A DNA stretch of 39,318 nucleotides from an uncultured Holophagaceae bacterium (GTDB lineage: Bacteria > Acidobacteriota > Holophagae > Holophagales > Holophagaceae), in contig CAIPAY010000171.1 of assembly GCA_903863195.1 (NCBI GenBank), forward strand, positions 1-39,318, written 5' to 3'. Below the pieces are notes generated by a model that was not told where the DNA came from, searched no databases, and saw only the letters and a list, made by a program, of their open reading frames with translations. Below are positions 27,214-35,031 of the stretch, piece by piece (positions within the stretch are counted from its first letter, which is position 1; each line of letters opens with the position of its first letter). Both the position numbers and the translations under genes were made by a program.

Positions 27214-27686
27214 GCGCGCCCAACCTGCCCATGCGCCGTCGGGAGCGGGAGCTGACATCGGCGGAGGCCTGGGCCCTCTTCGCCCAGGCGGAGTTTGGCG
27301 TGCTCGCCACGGTGGGCTACGACGGCTGGCCCTACGCGGTGCCTGTGAACCATGTCCTGGTGGACGGGGCGCTGCTCATCCACTCGGCCACCGAAGGTCA
27401 CAAGCTTGACAACCTCGCGGGCGACGCCCGGGTCTCCTACTGCGTGGTCACCCAGGCGGAGGTGCTGCCGGAGGAACTCTCCACCCGCTACCAGAGCGCC
27501 ATCGTCTTTGGCCGGGCCGTCCAGGTCCACGATCAGGCGGCTCGGGTCGCCGCCCTCCAGGCCATCGGCCAGCGTTTCGCGGCGCAGCACCCAGAGAAGG
27601 TGCGCGAGGAGATCGCGAAGAACCTGGCCCGCGTCACGGTCTTCCGCATCGAGATCGAGCGCATCACCGGCAAGGCGCGGCGCTAG
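27210..27686 (+). CDS. NimA-like pyridoxamine 5'-phosphate oxidase-related flavoprotein
   Basis: A 158-residue split-barrel protein of the PNPOx-like superfamily. After the charged start RRRERELT it shows the family pattern of GVLATVGYDGWPYAVPVNHV, a strand with LLIHSATEGHKLD, and a C-terminal VTVFRIEIERITGK. It probably binds FMN, or in some members heme or F420. The Nim branch reduces nitroimidazoles, but most chromosomal members have unknown substrates. GTG 27210 overlaps the mutS stop (GTGA) and has GGGAAG upstream; ATG 27231 is the alternative and matches the family start slightly better. It ends overlapping the convergent ChrA gene by 3 bp. Confidence 0.85.
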   Translation: MSAPNLPMRRRERELTSAEAWALFAQAEFGVLATVGYDGWPYAVPVNHVLVDGALLIHSATEGHKLDNLAGDARVSYCVVTQAEVLPEELSTRYQSAIVFGRAVQVHDQAARVAALQAIGQRFAAQHPEKVREEIAKNLARVTVFRIEIERITGKARR

Positions 27687-28213
27687 GCCAGCAGCCCAAG
27701 GGCACCCAACAGGGCCGCCCCGGCCAGCCACCAGAGGGGATTCCGGCCGGAGCGGAAGGAAAGCCCGGCGCTGGCGGCGGCGACGAGGCCAAGCTGCCAG
27801 TGGGTGCTGGTGGCCTTGGCCAGCAGGCAGCCGCTGCCAAGCACCAGGCCGATGGTGAGGGGGGCCAGGCCGCGCTCGATGGCCCGGCGCCAGGGCGAGT
27901 GCTGGAAGCGGTCCCAGACTCGGCCCACGGCGAAGGCGAGGACGGCGGCGGGGAGGCACATGCCGAGGGTGCACACGAGGGCGCCCGGGATGCCGGCCAG
28001 CTTCCACCCGATGAGGCTCACGAAGATCACGTTGGGGCCGGGGGCCGCCTGGGCAATGGCGAAGAGGGCCGTGAAGTCCGCGGTGCTCATCCAGCCGTGG
28101 AGGTCCACGACCTGCCGGTGCATCTCGGGGATGAGGGCCGTGGCGCCGCCCACGGCCATGAGCGAGAACAGGCAGAAACGCAGGAAGAGCGCGGTCAGGG
28201 ATGGCGCGGTCAC
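27683..28213 (-). CDS. ChrA-family transporter, second half-size subunit
   Basis: A 176-residue membrane protein of the chromate ion transporter family in its short-chain form. It has the early SLMAVGGATALIPE segment, the family motif APGPN, and about five or six hydrophobic segments. Short ChrA proteins normally act as pairs that together equal one full-length ChrA. Its GTG start overlaps the stop of the other half (GTGA), which supports assembly as a pair. Family members export chromate, but many homologues have not been tested and the true substrate here is open. It is convergent with the NimA-like gene, overlapping it by 3 bp. Confidence 0.87.
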   Translation of the reverse strand: MTAPSLTALFLRFCLFSLMAVGGATALIPEMHRQVVDLHGWMSTADFTALFAIAQAAPGPNVIFVSLIGWKLAGIPGALVCTLGMCLPAAVLAFAVGRVWDRFQHSPWRRAIERGLAPLTIGLVLGSGCLLAKATSTHWQLGLVAAASAGLSFRSGRNPLWWLAGAALLGALGLLA

Positions 28214-28794
28214 CGGCGCCCTCCGTCCTGCCCGGCCAGGCGCTCGCGCCGGAGGCTCTGCCAGCTGAGGCCGATGCTGAGGGGGCCCAGGACCGCCAAC
28301 ATGCCCAGAAGGGGCAGGCGCAGCCAGAAGACCGCGAGGAAGGCGGCCACGGCCATCAGGAGGGATCCTGCATCGCGATCCAGCTTCGTGGCCAGGCGGC
28401 TGCCCGTAGCGAGGACCAGGCCGGCCGCCGCCGCGGCGACCCCGGCCAACACCTGGGCGAGTCGGGCCGAGTGGCCGAAGCGGCCGTAGAGGTTGGCCAG
28501 GGTCAGCACGATGACCAGCGGTGCGGCCATGAGCCCGAGGCCCGCCGCCACGGAACCCCGCCAGCCGTGGCAGCGGGCGCCGATGACCACGGCCATGTTG
28601 AGGACGTTGGGGCCGGGCAGCGTCTGGCCGAGCCCCAGCAGCTCCGTGAACTGGCGATCCGTGAGCCAGCGGCGGTCGTCCACCAGCAGGCGCCGGGCGT
28701 GGGGCAGCACGCCGCCAAAGCCCGAGAGGCCGATCTTGAAGAAGCCCAGGAAGAGCTCGGCGCGGGTGGGCTGCTCCCCGTCCAGCGGACCCAC
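28210..28794 (-). CDS. ChrA-family transporter, first half-size subunit
   Basis: A 194-residue short-chain ChrA protein. It begins with a FFKIGLSGFGG segment, followed by LPHARR, then the LPGPN motif and several transmembrane helices, with an Arg-rich C-terminus. GTG 28794 is the only reasonable start between the upstream stop (28818) and the first conserved helix, but no ribosome-binding site precedes it, so translation may depend on coupling to the upstream hemerythrin-HAD gene. The stop overlaps the start of the second ChrA half. Residue-level evidence for the family is good; the substrate is inferred only. Confidence 0.86.
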   Translation of the reverse strand: MGPLDGEQPTRAELFLGFFKIGLSGFGGVLPHARRLLVDDRRWLTDRQFTELLGLGQTLPGPNVLNMAVVIGARCHGWRGSVAAGLGLMAAPLVIVLTLANLYGRFGHSARLAQVLAGVAAAAAGLVLATGSRLATKLDRDAGSLLMAVAAFLAVFWLRLPLLGMLAVLGPLSIGLSWQSLRRERLAGQDGGRR

Positions 28795-28817
28795 CGGAGG
28801 GGGCGGGGGCGCCGGAC

Positions 28818-29831
28818 TCAGAAGGCCACCTTCAGTTGGCGCAGCTGGGCCATGAGGGCCACGGGCGTGGTGTAGGTGAGGCCGATCACCCCCAGCTTCG
28901 TGGCCGCCTCGGCGAAGGGCGGCAGGTCGTCGATGTAGACGCAGGCGGCCGGTGGCAGGTCGAGCTTGGCCAGGGCGTCCTGGTAGATGCGCGGATCCGG
29001 CTTGCTGGCCCCCACCTCGTAGGAGAGGGTGACAGTGTCGTAGAGCGGGAAGACCGGGCAGGTCCGGATGGCATGCTCGAAGTGCCAGGGGCTGGTGTTC
29101 GACAGCAGGCCGATGCGGTAGGTGGGCTTCAGCTTCCGGATCAGCTCCAGAGTGGTGCCGATGGGCGCAAAGAGGTCCGTGAAGACGGGGAGGAACTCGG
29201 CCTCGGTCAGCTCCCGGCCGCAACGGGCGGACACGCCGGCGAGGAAGGTCGGAGAGTCGATGCGCCCCGCCTCGTAGTCCAAGCTCAAGGAAGAGTCGTC
29301 GTAGATCGCCCGCTTCAGCTCCTCGGCGGAGCGACCGCAGAGCCGGGACAGGCCCGCCAGGAAGCGGCCATTGTCGAAGCGGTATTGCACGTTGCCGAAG
29401 TCGAAGATGAGGGCGCGGACAGGGCTCTCAGGCGGGTGGCGCTGGAGGATGGGCGCATAGTCCTGGTCGGCCTTGGTGATGTGCTCCAGGTACCAGTGCT
29501 TGAGGAAGTCCGAGGTTTCGCTGAGGAGGTGGGGGTCGGCGGGGTCGAAGCTGCGGTTCAGTTCCAATAGCTTGTCGATGAAGCGGGCATGGAGGTCCCG
29601 GTGGTCGGCCAGCCGCGCATAGCCGCAGGCCTCCAGCAGCCTCTCCTCGGTGGTGAAGTGGACCCGGACGTAGTCGCAGAGGCGGCTGAAGACGGCTCCG
29701 ACCACCGCGGGATCCTGGCGCTCGCCAACCAGGCCGCTCAGCTCGTTGACGAGGTCCAGCAGACTGCGGTGCTGGGCGTCGATTTCGCCGTAGCCGATGT
29801 TGTAGCGGTCTTTCCATTGGAGCTGGACCAT
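28818..29831 (-). CDS. hemerythrin-HAD hydrolase fusion protein
   Basis: A single 337-residue chain joining two domains. Residues 1-130 are a bacteriohemerythrin with all seven expected di-iron ligands: His21, His58, Glu62, His77, His81, His117 and Asp122. Residues 137-337 are a HAD-superfamily hydrolase resembling the YihX sugar-phosphatase branch: nucleophile Asp144 in FDFGNV (Gly in place of the usual second Asp, as in YihX), motif II LLSNTS, motif III Lys in SKPD, and motif IV YIDD. AGGAA precedes the ATG at 29831. The chain could couple oxygen or redox sensing to phosphate-ester hydrolysis, which is inference. The gene is followed 23 bp later by the ChrA pair, so it probably leads that operon. 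Confidence 0.9.
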   Translation of the reverse strand: MVQLQWKDRYNIGYGEIDAQHRSLLDLVNELSGLVGERQDPAVVGAVFSRLCDYVRVHFTTEERLLEACGYARLADHRDLHARFIDKLLELNRSFDPADPHLLSETSDFLKHWYLEHITKADQDYAPILQRHPPESPVRALIFDFGNVQYRFDNGRFLAGLSRLCGRSAEELKRAIYDDSSLSLDYEAGRIDSPTFLAGVSARCGRELTEAEFLPVFTDLFAPIGTTLELIRKLKPTYRIGLLSNTSPWHFEHAIRTCPVFPLYDTVTLSYEVGASKPDPRIYQDALAKLDLPPAACVYIDDLPPFAEAATKLGVIGLTYTTPVALMAQLRQLKVAF

Positions 29832-29899
29832 GGCGTTCCTGTGCCTGAAGTGTCCACTGGCCGCCTTAGACTGGCGAGCAAATCCTGTAGACTGCCGTC

Positions 29900-30214
29900 A
29901 TGTCGAAGCCCAAACCACCCCTCACTGTCTGGCGCATCCGCCTGGCTTGGGCTGTGGCCCTTACGGTCGACGCCATTCAGATTCCCGCCGAGGCCGCCGG
30001 TCCCGTGGGCTGGTTCGTGGGGGCTGGGCTGGACTGCCTTGCCATGGGCAGCCTCTGGGCGCTGGTGGGCTTCCACTGGGCCTTCCTGCCCTCGTTCCTG
30101 ACCGAGTGGATCCCGTACCTCAACATGGCCCCCCTCTGGACCCTGGCCGTGGCCCTGGCCACCAAGGGTCGTGGCGAGCCGGACCCAGTCCTGCCGCCAG
30201 GGCCGACGGCCTGA
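29900..30214 (+). CDS. small predicted membrane protein
   Basis: A 104-residue hydrophobic protein with about three possible membrane segments (about 14-34, 36-62 and 70-87), a basic N-terminus (SKPKPP) and a Pro-rich tail. I do not recognise a family. No clear ribosome-binding site precedes the ATG at 29900. A TAGACT sequence occurs twice upstream (29867 and 29888), but no good -35 pairs with either. It lies alone between the divergent hemerythrin-HAD gene and the convergent ABC ATPase gene. The hydrophobic pattern and codon use support a real gene, but moderately. Confidence 0.6.
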   Translation: MSKPKPPLTVWRIRLAWAVALTVDAIQIPAEAAGPVGWFVGAGLDCLAMGSLWALVGFHWAFLPSFLTEWIPYLNMAPLWTLAVALATKGRGEPDPVLPPGPTA

Positions 30215-30238
30215 TCGCAGACTAGAGGCGCACTGGCT

Positions 30239-31039
30239 TCAGTCCACGGCCGCGCCGCGGAACTCGGCCTGGTTGTGCCGGCTCTGCTCTTCCATGAGCA
30301 GCTGGCTCAGGTCCTTCTTCAGGGCGTTGAAGGCGGGGCTGGCCACGTCCCGGGGGCGGGGGAGTTCCACGGGGATGTCGCACTTGACGGTGCCCGGGCG
30401 GTAGGTCATCACCACGGTGCGGTCCGCCAGGTAGAGCGCCTCCTCGATGCTGTGCGTGACGAAGAGGATGGTCTTCTGCAGCTCGGTCCAGATCCGCAGC
30501 AGCTCGTCCTGCAGGTTGCGGCGGGTGAGGGCGTCCAGGGCCCCGAAGGGCTCGTCCATCAGCATGATCGGCGAGTCCAGGGCCAGCACCCGGGCGATGG
30601 CCACGCGCTGCCGCATGCCGCCGCTCAGGTCCTTGGGGAAGCGCTTCCGGAAGTCCGTGAGGTTGAGCATGGCCAGCAGCTCGGCCACCTTGGCCTCGAT
30701 CGCGGCCTTCTCCACACCCTTGATCTGCAGCCCGAAGGCCACGTTCTGCTCCACGGTCATCCAGGGGAACAGCGCGTACTCCTGGAACACCATGCCGCGA
30801 TCAGGGCCGGGCTCGGTGATGACGGCGCCCTCGACAGTGATGACGCCGGTGGTGGGCAGGCTGAAGCCGGCCACAGCGTTCAGTAGCGTGGACTTGCCGC
30901 AGCCCGAGGGGCCCAGCAGGCAGACGAACTGCCCCTGAGGGATCTCCAGGTTGATGGCCTTCAGGGCGTGGACTTCCTGGCCCCCGCTCTCGAAGATCTT
31001 GTGGACGTTTCGGATGGAGATGTGGGAGGTCTGGCTCAT
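30239..31039 (-). CDS. ABC transporter ATP-binding protein (SsuB/TauB/NrtD type)
   Basis: A 266-residue ABC ATPase. Walker A is GPSGCGKST (43-51), the Q-loop is in VFQEYALFPW, the signature is LSGGMRQR (138-145), Walker B is LMDEP (Asp162, Glu163), and the switch His is in FVTHS. The sequence closely follows the nitrate/sulfonate/taurine importer branch, which energises uptake of small anions or related solutes. The ATG at 31039 overlaps the permease stop (ATGA). The open frame extends further upstream only as a shadow of the permease gene. It is the last gene of a binding protein-permease-ATPase operon. Confidence 0.95.
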   Translation of the reverse strand: MSQTSHISIRNVHKIFESGGQEVHALKAINLEIPQGQFVCLLGPSGCGKSTLLNAVAGFSLPTTGVITVEGAVITEPGPDRGMVFQEYALFPWMTVEQNVAFGLQIKGVEKAAIEAKVAELLAMLNLTDFRKRFPKDLSGGMRQRVAIARVLALDSPIMLMDEPFGALDALTRRNLQDELLRIWTELQKTILFVTHSIEEALYLADRTVVMTYRPGTVKCDIPVELPRPRDVASPAFNALKKDLSQLLMEEQSRHNQAEFRGAAVD

Positions 31040-31854
31040 CCCTGCTCCAGGCCGCGGTGCCACTTCAGCAGGTGCGAGCTGAGGCGGCTCATGAGGGTGT
31101 CGATGCCCAGGCCCAGCAGGCCGATGGTGAACATGCCGGCGATGATCTTGTCGGACCAGAGATACTCGCGGGCCTCCAGGATGCGGTAGCCCAGGCCGTT
31201 GTTCACGGCGATCATCTCGGACACGATGACCACGATGAAGGCCGTACCCATGCCGATGCGCGCGCCGGTGAAGATGTAGGGTGTGGCGGCGGGCAGGATG
31301 ATGCGGGTGAACTGGGTGAGCCGGCTGGCGCCCAGGTTGCGGCCCACGCGGAGGTAGATGCTGTCCACGTTCTGGACGCCCGTGACCGTGTTCATGAGCA
31401 CCGGGAAGAAGGCGCCGATGCTGATGAGGAACACCGCGGGTGGGTTGCCCAGGCCGAACCATAGGATCGACAGCGGGATGTAGGCGATGGGCGGGATGGG
31501 GCGGAGCACCTGGACCAGGGGGTTGAACAGCGCGTAGGCCACCTTGCTGTAGCCCATGGTCAGGCCCAGGGGCAGGGCCAGCCCGGCGCCGATGACGAAG
31601 CCCACCAGCACGCGGTAGAGGCTCCCCATGGCGTCGTGGATGAGCTCGCCCGAGAAGCACCACTGGAGGTAGGAGCCCTGGGCCGGGTCGAAGACCTCCA
31701 GGGGCCGCAGGTAGGCCCACCACTTCACCAGCACGGCCATGGGCGAAGGCAGGATGGTGGCATTCACCCAGCCCATGCTGGACAGCAGCTGCCAGAAGCC
31801 GATGGCCGCCAGGGGGACGAGGACGCCGGAGGCTGCGTGGCGGTAGCGCTTCAT
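31036..31854 (-). CDS. ABC transporter permease (SsuC/TauC type)
   Basis: A 272-residue inner-membrane protein with about six transmembrane segments. The cytoplasmic EAA-type loop that contacts the ATPase is visible as RVGRNLGASRLTQFTRIILP. The sequence belongs to the binding-protein-dependent permease group of sulfonate, taurine and nitrate importers. Both ends overlap neighbours by 4 bp: its ATG with the binding-protein stop and its stop with the ATPase ATG. This indicates tight co-translation. A homodimer with two ATPase subunits is the expected assembly. Confidence 0.94.
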   Translation of the reverse strand: MKRYRHAASGVLVPLAAIGFWQLLSSMGWVNATILPSPMAVLVKWWAYLRPLEVFDPAQGSYLQWCFSGELIHDAMGSLYRVLVGFVIGAGLALPLGLTMGYSKVAYALFNPLVQVLRPIPPIAYIPLSILWFGLGNPPAVFLISIGAFFPVLMNTVTGVQNVDSIYLRVGRNLGASRLTQFTRIILPAATPYIFTGARIGMGTAFIVVIVSEMIAVNNGLGYRILEAREYLWSDKIIAGMFTIGLLGLGIDTLMSRLSSHLLKWHRGLEQG

Positions 31855-32867
31855 CCCTTCTTCGCCTTCGCGGGCTTGGTCGGCTTGGCGGGAGCGGCCT
31901 TGGGGACCTCGATCTTCAGCTGCTTCTTGGCCTCGGCAAGGAGGTCCAGCTTCACCCAGTCACCGGCCTTGGGCGGGTTGGCCATCTTGCCCACGCCGTA
32001 CTGGACCATGAGGTCCGTGGTCACCTGCACGTGCTCCAGGGAGATGTCGTAGCAGAAGGGGGAGTTGCCGATGGCGTCCTGGTAGTCCTCGGTGCTGATC
32101 TGGTTCTTGAACATGGACTCCCGCACGAACTTCTCGGCGGTCTTGGGGTCGTCGAGGAACTTCTTGGTGGCCTCCACGAAGCAGAGCAGGAAGCGCTGGG
32201 CCACATCCCGGCGCTCCTTGTAGAGCTTCTCGGTGATGACCAGGGCGCGGATGGGCTCGCCCAGGGGCGTGTCGTAGGGCTTCATCAGCTCCACGCCGAA
32301 CTTCTTGTTGATGGCTTGGGAGCTGTAGGGCTCGCTCTGGCACATGGCGTCGATGTTCTTCGCCATCAGGGTCTGGTTGAGGTCCGCGAAGGGGAGGTAG
32401 AGCACCAGCACGTCCTTGCCGGGCTTGTCCGCCCAGGTCAGTCCGGCCTTGCCCAGCTCGGCCAGCAGCAGCAGCTCCTGGGCGCCACCCCGGGCCACGC
32501 CCACCTTTTTGCCCTTCAGGTCCTTGAGGGACTTGATGCCGGAGTTCACGCCCACCACGATGCGGGCGCCACCTTTGGCGAAGCCCGCCACCACGTAGAT
32601 CGGCACGCCCGCCGCCCGGCCCGCGATGGCGGCGTCCAGGGCCGCGGCGCTGGCATCGATCTCGCCCGCCACGATGGCCGGGTTGATGTCGATGCCCTTC
32701 GGGAAGACCCGCTCATCGATCTTCAGCTTGTACTTGGGGGCGAGCTCCTTCATGTAGGACACGGCGCCGTAGTGGGCAAACTTCAGGTTGCCCAGGCGGA
32801 CGAGGTCCTGGGCCGACAGGCTGAGGGTCGTCAGCAGGAGCGCGGAGAGCAGGGCCTTCAGACGCAT
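31851..32867 (-). CDS. ABC transporter substrate-binding protein (NMT1/SsuA-like)
   Basis: A 338-residue periplasmic binding protein. ATG 32867 is preferred because GGAG lies 9-12 nt upstream and it gives a clean signal peptide ending LSLSAQ; the open frame extends 11 codons further. The mature protein shows the NMT1/SsuA pattern: a first strand with GNLKFAHYG, then SLKDLKGKKVGV, and a region with IDAMCQSEPY that would line the pocket. The ligand cannot be predicted; relatives bind sulfonates, taurine, nitrate or pyrimidine precursors. The last 18 residues are a Lys/Ala/Pro tail not expected in this family. It heads the three-gene importer operon. Confidence 0.9.
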   Translation of the reverse strand: MRLKALLSALLLTTLSLSAQDLVRLGNLKFAHYGAVSYMKELAPKYKLKIDERVFPKGIDINPAIVAGEIDASAAALDAAIAGRAAGVPIYVVAGFAKGGARIVVGVNSGIKSLKDLKGKKVGVARGGAQELLLLAELGKAGLTWADKPGKDVLVLYLPFADLNQTLMAKNIDAMCQSEPYSSQAINKKFGVELMKPYDTPLGEPIRALVITEKLYKERRDVAQRFLLCFVEATKKFLDDPKTAEKFVRESMFKNQISTEDYQDAIGNSPFCYDISLEHVQVTTDLMVQYGVGKMANPPKAGDWVKLDLLAEAKKQLKIEVPKAAPAKPTKPAKAKKG

Positions 32868-32962
32868 GGGGGACTCCAGGATGGGGACGGTTGCATCCAT
32901 TCTAGGCCACGCATAAGGCCTGCGTGCCCGGAAAGGTCAGCTGCACCGGACTGGCCACCGCC

Positions 32963-33553
32963 TCAGTGGCGGCGCGCCACCAGCAGGTACTCGCGGCCAG
33001 CCCGGCGGGGGTGGCTCTGCTGGGCCTCTGCCAGGTGCAGCACCTCGAAGCGGGCTTCCGCCAGGCGGCGCATTTCCAGCATGGGGATCTCGTGGGGCGG
33101 CGCCGGGCGGCCCTGGACATCATGGAATGCCGCCACCAGCCAGAGCCCTCCGGGGCGGAGATGCTCGGCACAAACCTCTACATAAGCCGAGCGCCGGGCC
33201 GGGTCCATGGCCACGAAGCAGGTGTGGTCGAAGACCCCGTCCCAGGGGCCCAGGTGGGTATTGAACCAGTCCGCCTGGGACCACCTGACGCGGTCGCCAT
33301 AGCGGTGCATGGCGCCCTGGATGGCGAGAGGGGCGAAGTCCAGGCCCGTGACCGAGAAGCCCCGGCTCTCCAACTCGACGGCGTCATGGCCGTAGCCGCA
33401 GCCGGGCACCACTAGCTCGCTGCCGGGGCGCAGGCCCAGGGGCAGGGCGAGGTCTAGGACCTCGGCCACCAGCGGTGTGGCCCGGTCCATGTCCCAGCCG
33501 GGCCGGGTCTCGTCCTCGTAGAAGCGGTTCCAGTAGTCCGGATGGCTGGTCAT
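32963..33553 (-). CDS. thiopurine S-methyltransferase (TPMT)-family methyltransferase
   Basis: A 196-residue class I SAM-dependent methyltransferase. The N-terminus WNRFYEDETRPGWD is the TPMT-family signature, the SAM-binding motif I is VVPGCGYGHDA, and the following acidic strand end is in VTGLDFA. Bacterial members methylate thiols, selenium or tellurium compounds, or unknown small molecules. GGAG lies very close to the ATG at 33553. It stands 95 bp after the ABC importer start region on the same strand, i.e. upstream of that operon, but a shared transcript is not evident. It is divergent from the CapA-like gene. Substrate unknown. Confidence 0.87.
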   Translation of the reverse strand: MTSHPDYWNRFYEDETRPGWDMDRATPLVAEVLDLALPLGLRPGSELVVPGCGYGHDAVELESRGFSVTGLDFAPLAIQGAMHRYGDRVRWSQADWFNTHLGPWDGVFDHTCFVAMDPARRSAYVEVCAEHLRPGGLWLVAAFHDVQGRPAPPHEIPMLEMRRLAEARFEVLHLAEAQQSHPRRAGREYLLVARRH

Positions 33554-33603
33554 GGCTCCAGGATAAGGCCCTGGGGCAGCCGTGGTCAGCTGATCGAATT
33601 ACT

Positions 33604-33632
33604 TTGCAGGAAGCGTCTGAATGAAACAAAAT
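33604..33632 (+). promoter_or_regulatory. possible promoter for the CapA-like gene
   Basis: TTGCAG (33604-33609) and CAAAAT (33627-33632) are separated by 17 bp. The -35 is weak (three of six) and the -10 moderate (four of six). A start near 33640 would give a short leader with GGAGG before ATG 33666. Tentative. Confidence 0.3.
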
Positions 33633-33665
33633 TGCGCAGATCCACATTCCCCGCAGGAGGTCACC

Positions 33666-34994
33666 ATGCCCGGGACGCCCCGAGTTCATCGAGTCCTGGC
33701 CATGGCAGCGTTGCTGTGCGGGCTGCCCGCGGTCGCTCAGGTCAAGCCGGAGTCCGCGAAGGACGATCCCCGCTCGGTCTACCGACACCTCGTCCAGCCC
33801 CCGGAGAATCCCGAGCGCATCGACTGGGCGGGCCGCATCGGCGAGCTGCTCAAGGAGGAGCCGGGCGATCTCGTCATCACCGCGGTCGGCGACATGATCT
33901 TCAACGAGAAGATCAGCCACCTGGAAGCTCCCGAACGGGCGGGCCTGCTGCGTCTCATGCAGGAAGCCGACATCGCATACGGCAACATGGAGTTCTCGCT
34001 CAACGACCGGCCGGACCTCCAGCGGCCCTTCTACAACTTCCGGGCTCCCCGGGACTTCCGCTGGGAGCTGGCGCGGACCGGCATCAACTTGGTCAGTCTG
34101 GCCAACAACCACGCCCTGGACTTCGGGCCCGAGGGCCTCAAGGAGTGCCTGAAGGCCCTGGATCACTCGAACATCACCTACGCCGGCGCCGGCGCCACTC
34201 TGGCCGAGGCCCGGTCCCCGGGCACCCTGGAGCTGGCCGGCTTCAAGACCCGGGTCGCGCTGCTCTCCTACATGCGCTACTGGACCGCCAAGTACCGCAG
34301 CAAGGACGCCTCCGCACCGTCCCTGGCAACCATCGATCCCGCCGTCATCCTCGCCGTGCGGGACGGCAAGGTGGAGAAGGTGGAAGGTCCCCTGGAGTCC
34401 GACGTGAAGGCCATGGAGGACGACATCGTCCTGGCCCGACGCCGCAATGACCTCCTGCTGGTCTCGCTCCACAACCACGACGTGACCCACCACCGCGCCT
34501 ACGGCATCCAGGACACCACGCCACCCAACGAGCAGATCATGTTCCGCCGGGCCATCGAGGCCGGGGCAGATATGGTCATCGGCACCGGCCCCCACGTCCT
34601 GCGCGGCATCGAGCTTCACCAGGGGCGGCCCATCTTCTACAGCCTCGGCGACTTCATCTACCAGTACCGCACCCCCGAGCGGATCCCCGCCGACGTCATC
34701 CACCAGCGCGACATCGAGATGCCGCGTCCCGCCAACGTCTCCGTCTTCGACCGCCGCGAGTCCCGCGAGGTGCTGGAGTCCGTGATGGTCCGCATGACGA
34801 TGAACCAGGGCAAGCTGAAGCGGATCCAGCTGCTGCCTGTGACCATCGACGACGAAGGCCCCCTCTACGGCGTGCCCCGCCTGGCCAGCACCAAGCGGGG
34901 CGGCGAGATCATCGCCCTCATGCAGAAGCTGTCCGCCCCCTACGGCACCAAGATCCTCAGCAAGGGGTGGTACGCGGAAGTGCAGCTCCCCTGA
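33666..34994 (+). CDS. CapA/PGA-synthesis-like metallophosphatase-fold protein
   Basis: A 442-residue exported protein of the CapA family (calcineurin-like fold). A signal peptide (1-24, cleavage after AVA) is followed by the family motifs in order: VGDMIFN, GNMEFSL, SLANNHALDFG, HNHD, GTGPHVLRGIE and FYSLGDFI. CapA is known from poly-gamma-glutamate capsule synthesis, but no capB or capC homologue is present, so this is one of the many stand-alone CapA-like proteins of uncertain role at the cell surface. ATG 33666 has GGAGG upstream; the frame extends 15 codons further 5'. The alpha/beta hydrolase gene follows after 37 bp. Confidence 0.87.
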   Translation: MPGTPRVHRVLAMAALLCGLPAVAQVKPESAKDDPRSVYRHLVQPPENPERIDWAGRIGELLKEEPGDLVITAVGDMIFNEKISHLEAPERAGLLRLMQEADIAYGNMEFSLNDRPDLQRPFYNFRAPRDFRWELARTGINLVSLANNHALDFGPEGLKECLKALDHSNITYAGAGATLAEARSPGTLELAGFKTRVALLSYMRYWTAKYRSKDASAPSLATIDPAVILAVRDGKVEKVEGPLESDVKAMEDDIVLARRRNDLLLVSLHNHDVTHHRAYGIQDTTPPNEQIMFRRAIEAGADMVIGTGPHVLRGIELHQGRPIFYSLGDFIYQYRTPERIPADVIHQRDIEMPRPANVSVFDRRESREVLESVMVRMTMNQGKLKRIQLLPVTIDDEGPLYGVPRLASTKRGGEIIALMQKLSAPYGTKILSKGWYAEVQLP

Positions 34995-35031
34995 GGTTCC
35001 TGCGATCCTGAAGGCCATCCCTGAGGTCTCC

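Noticed and set aside
33666..34994. Poly-gamma-glutamate capsule locus
   Set aside because: Only a CapA-like protein is present; no CapB ligase, CapC or CapD homologue lies nearby.
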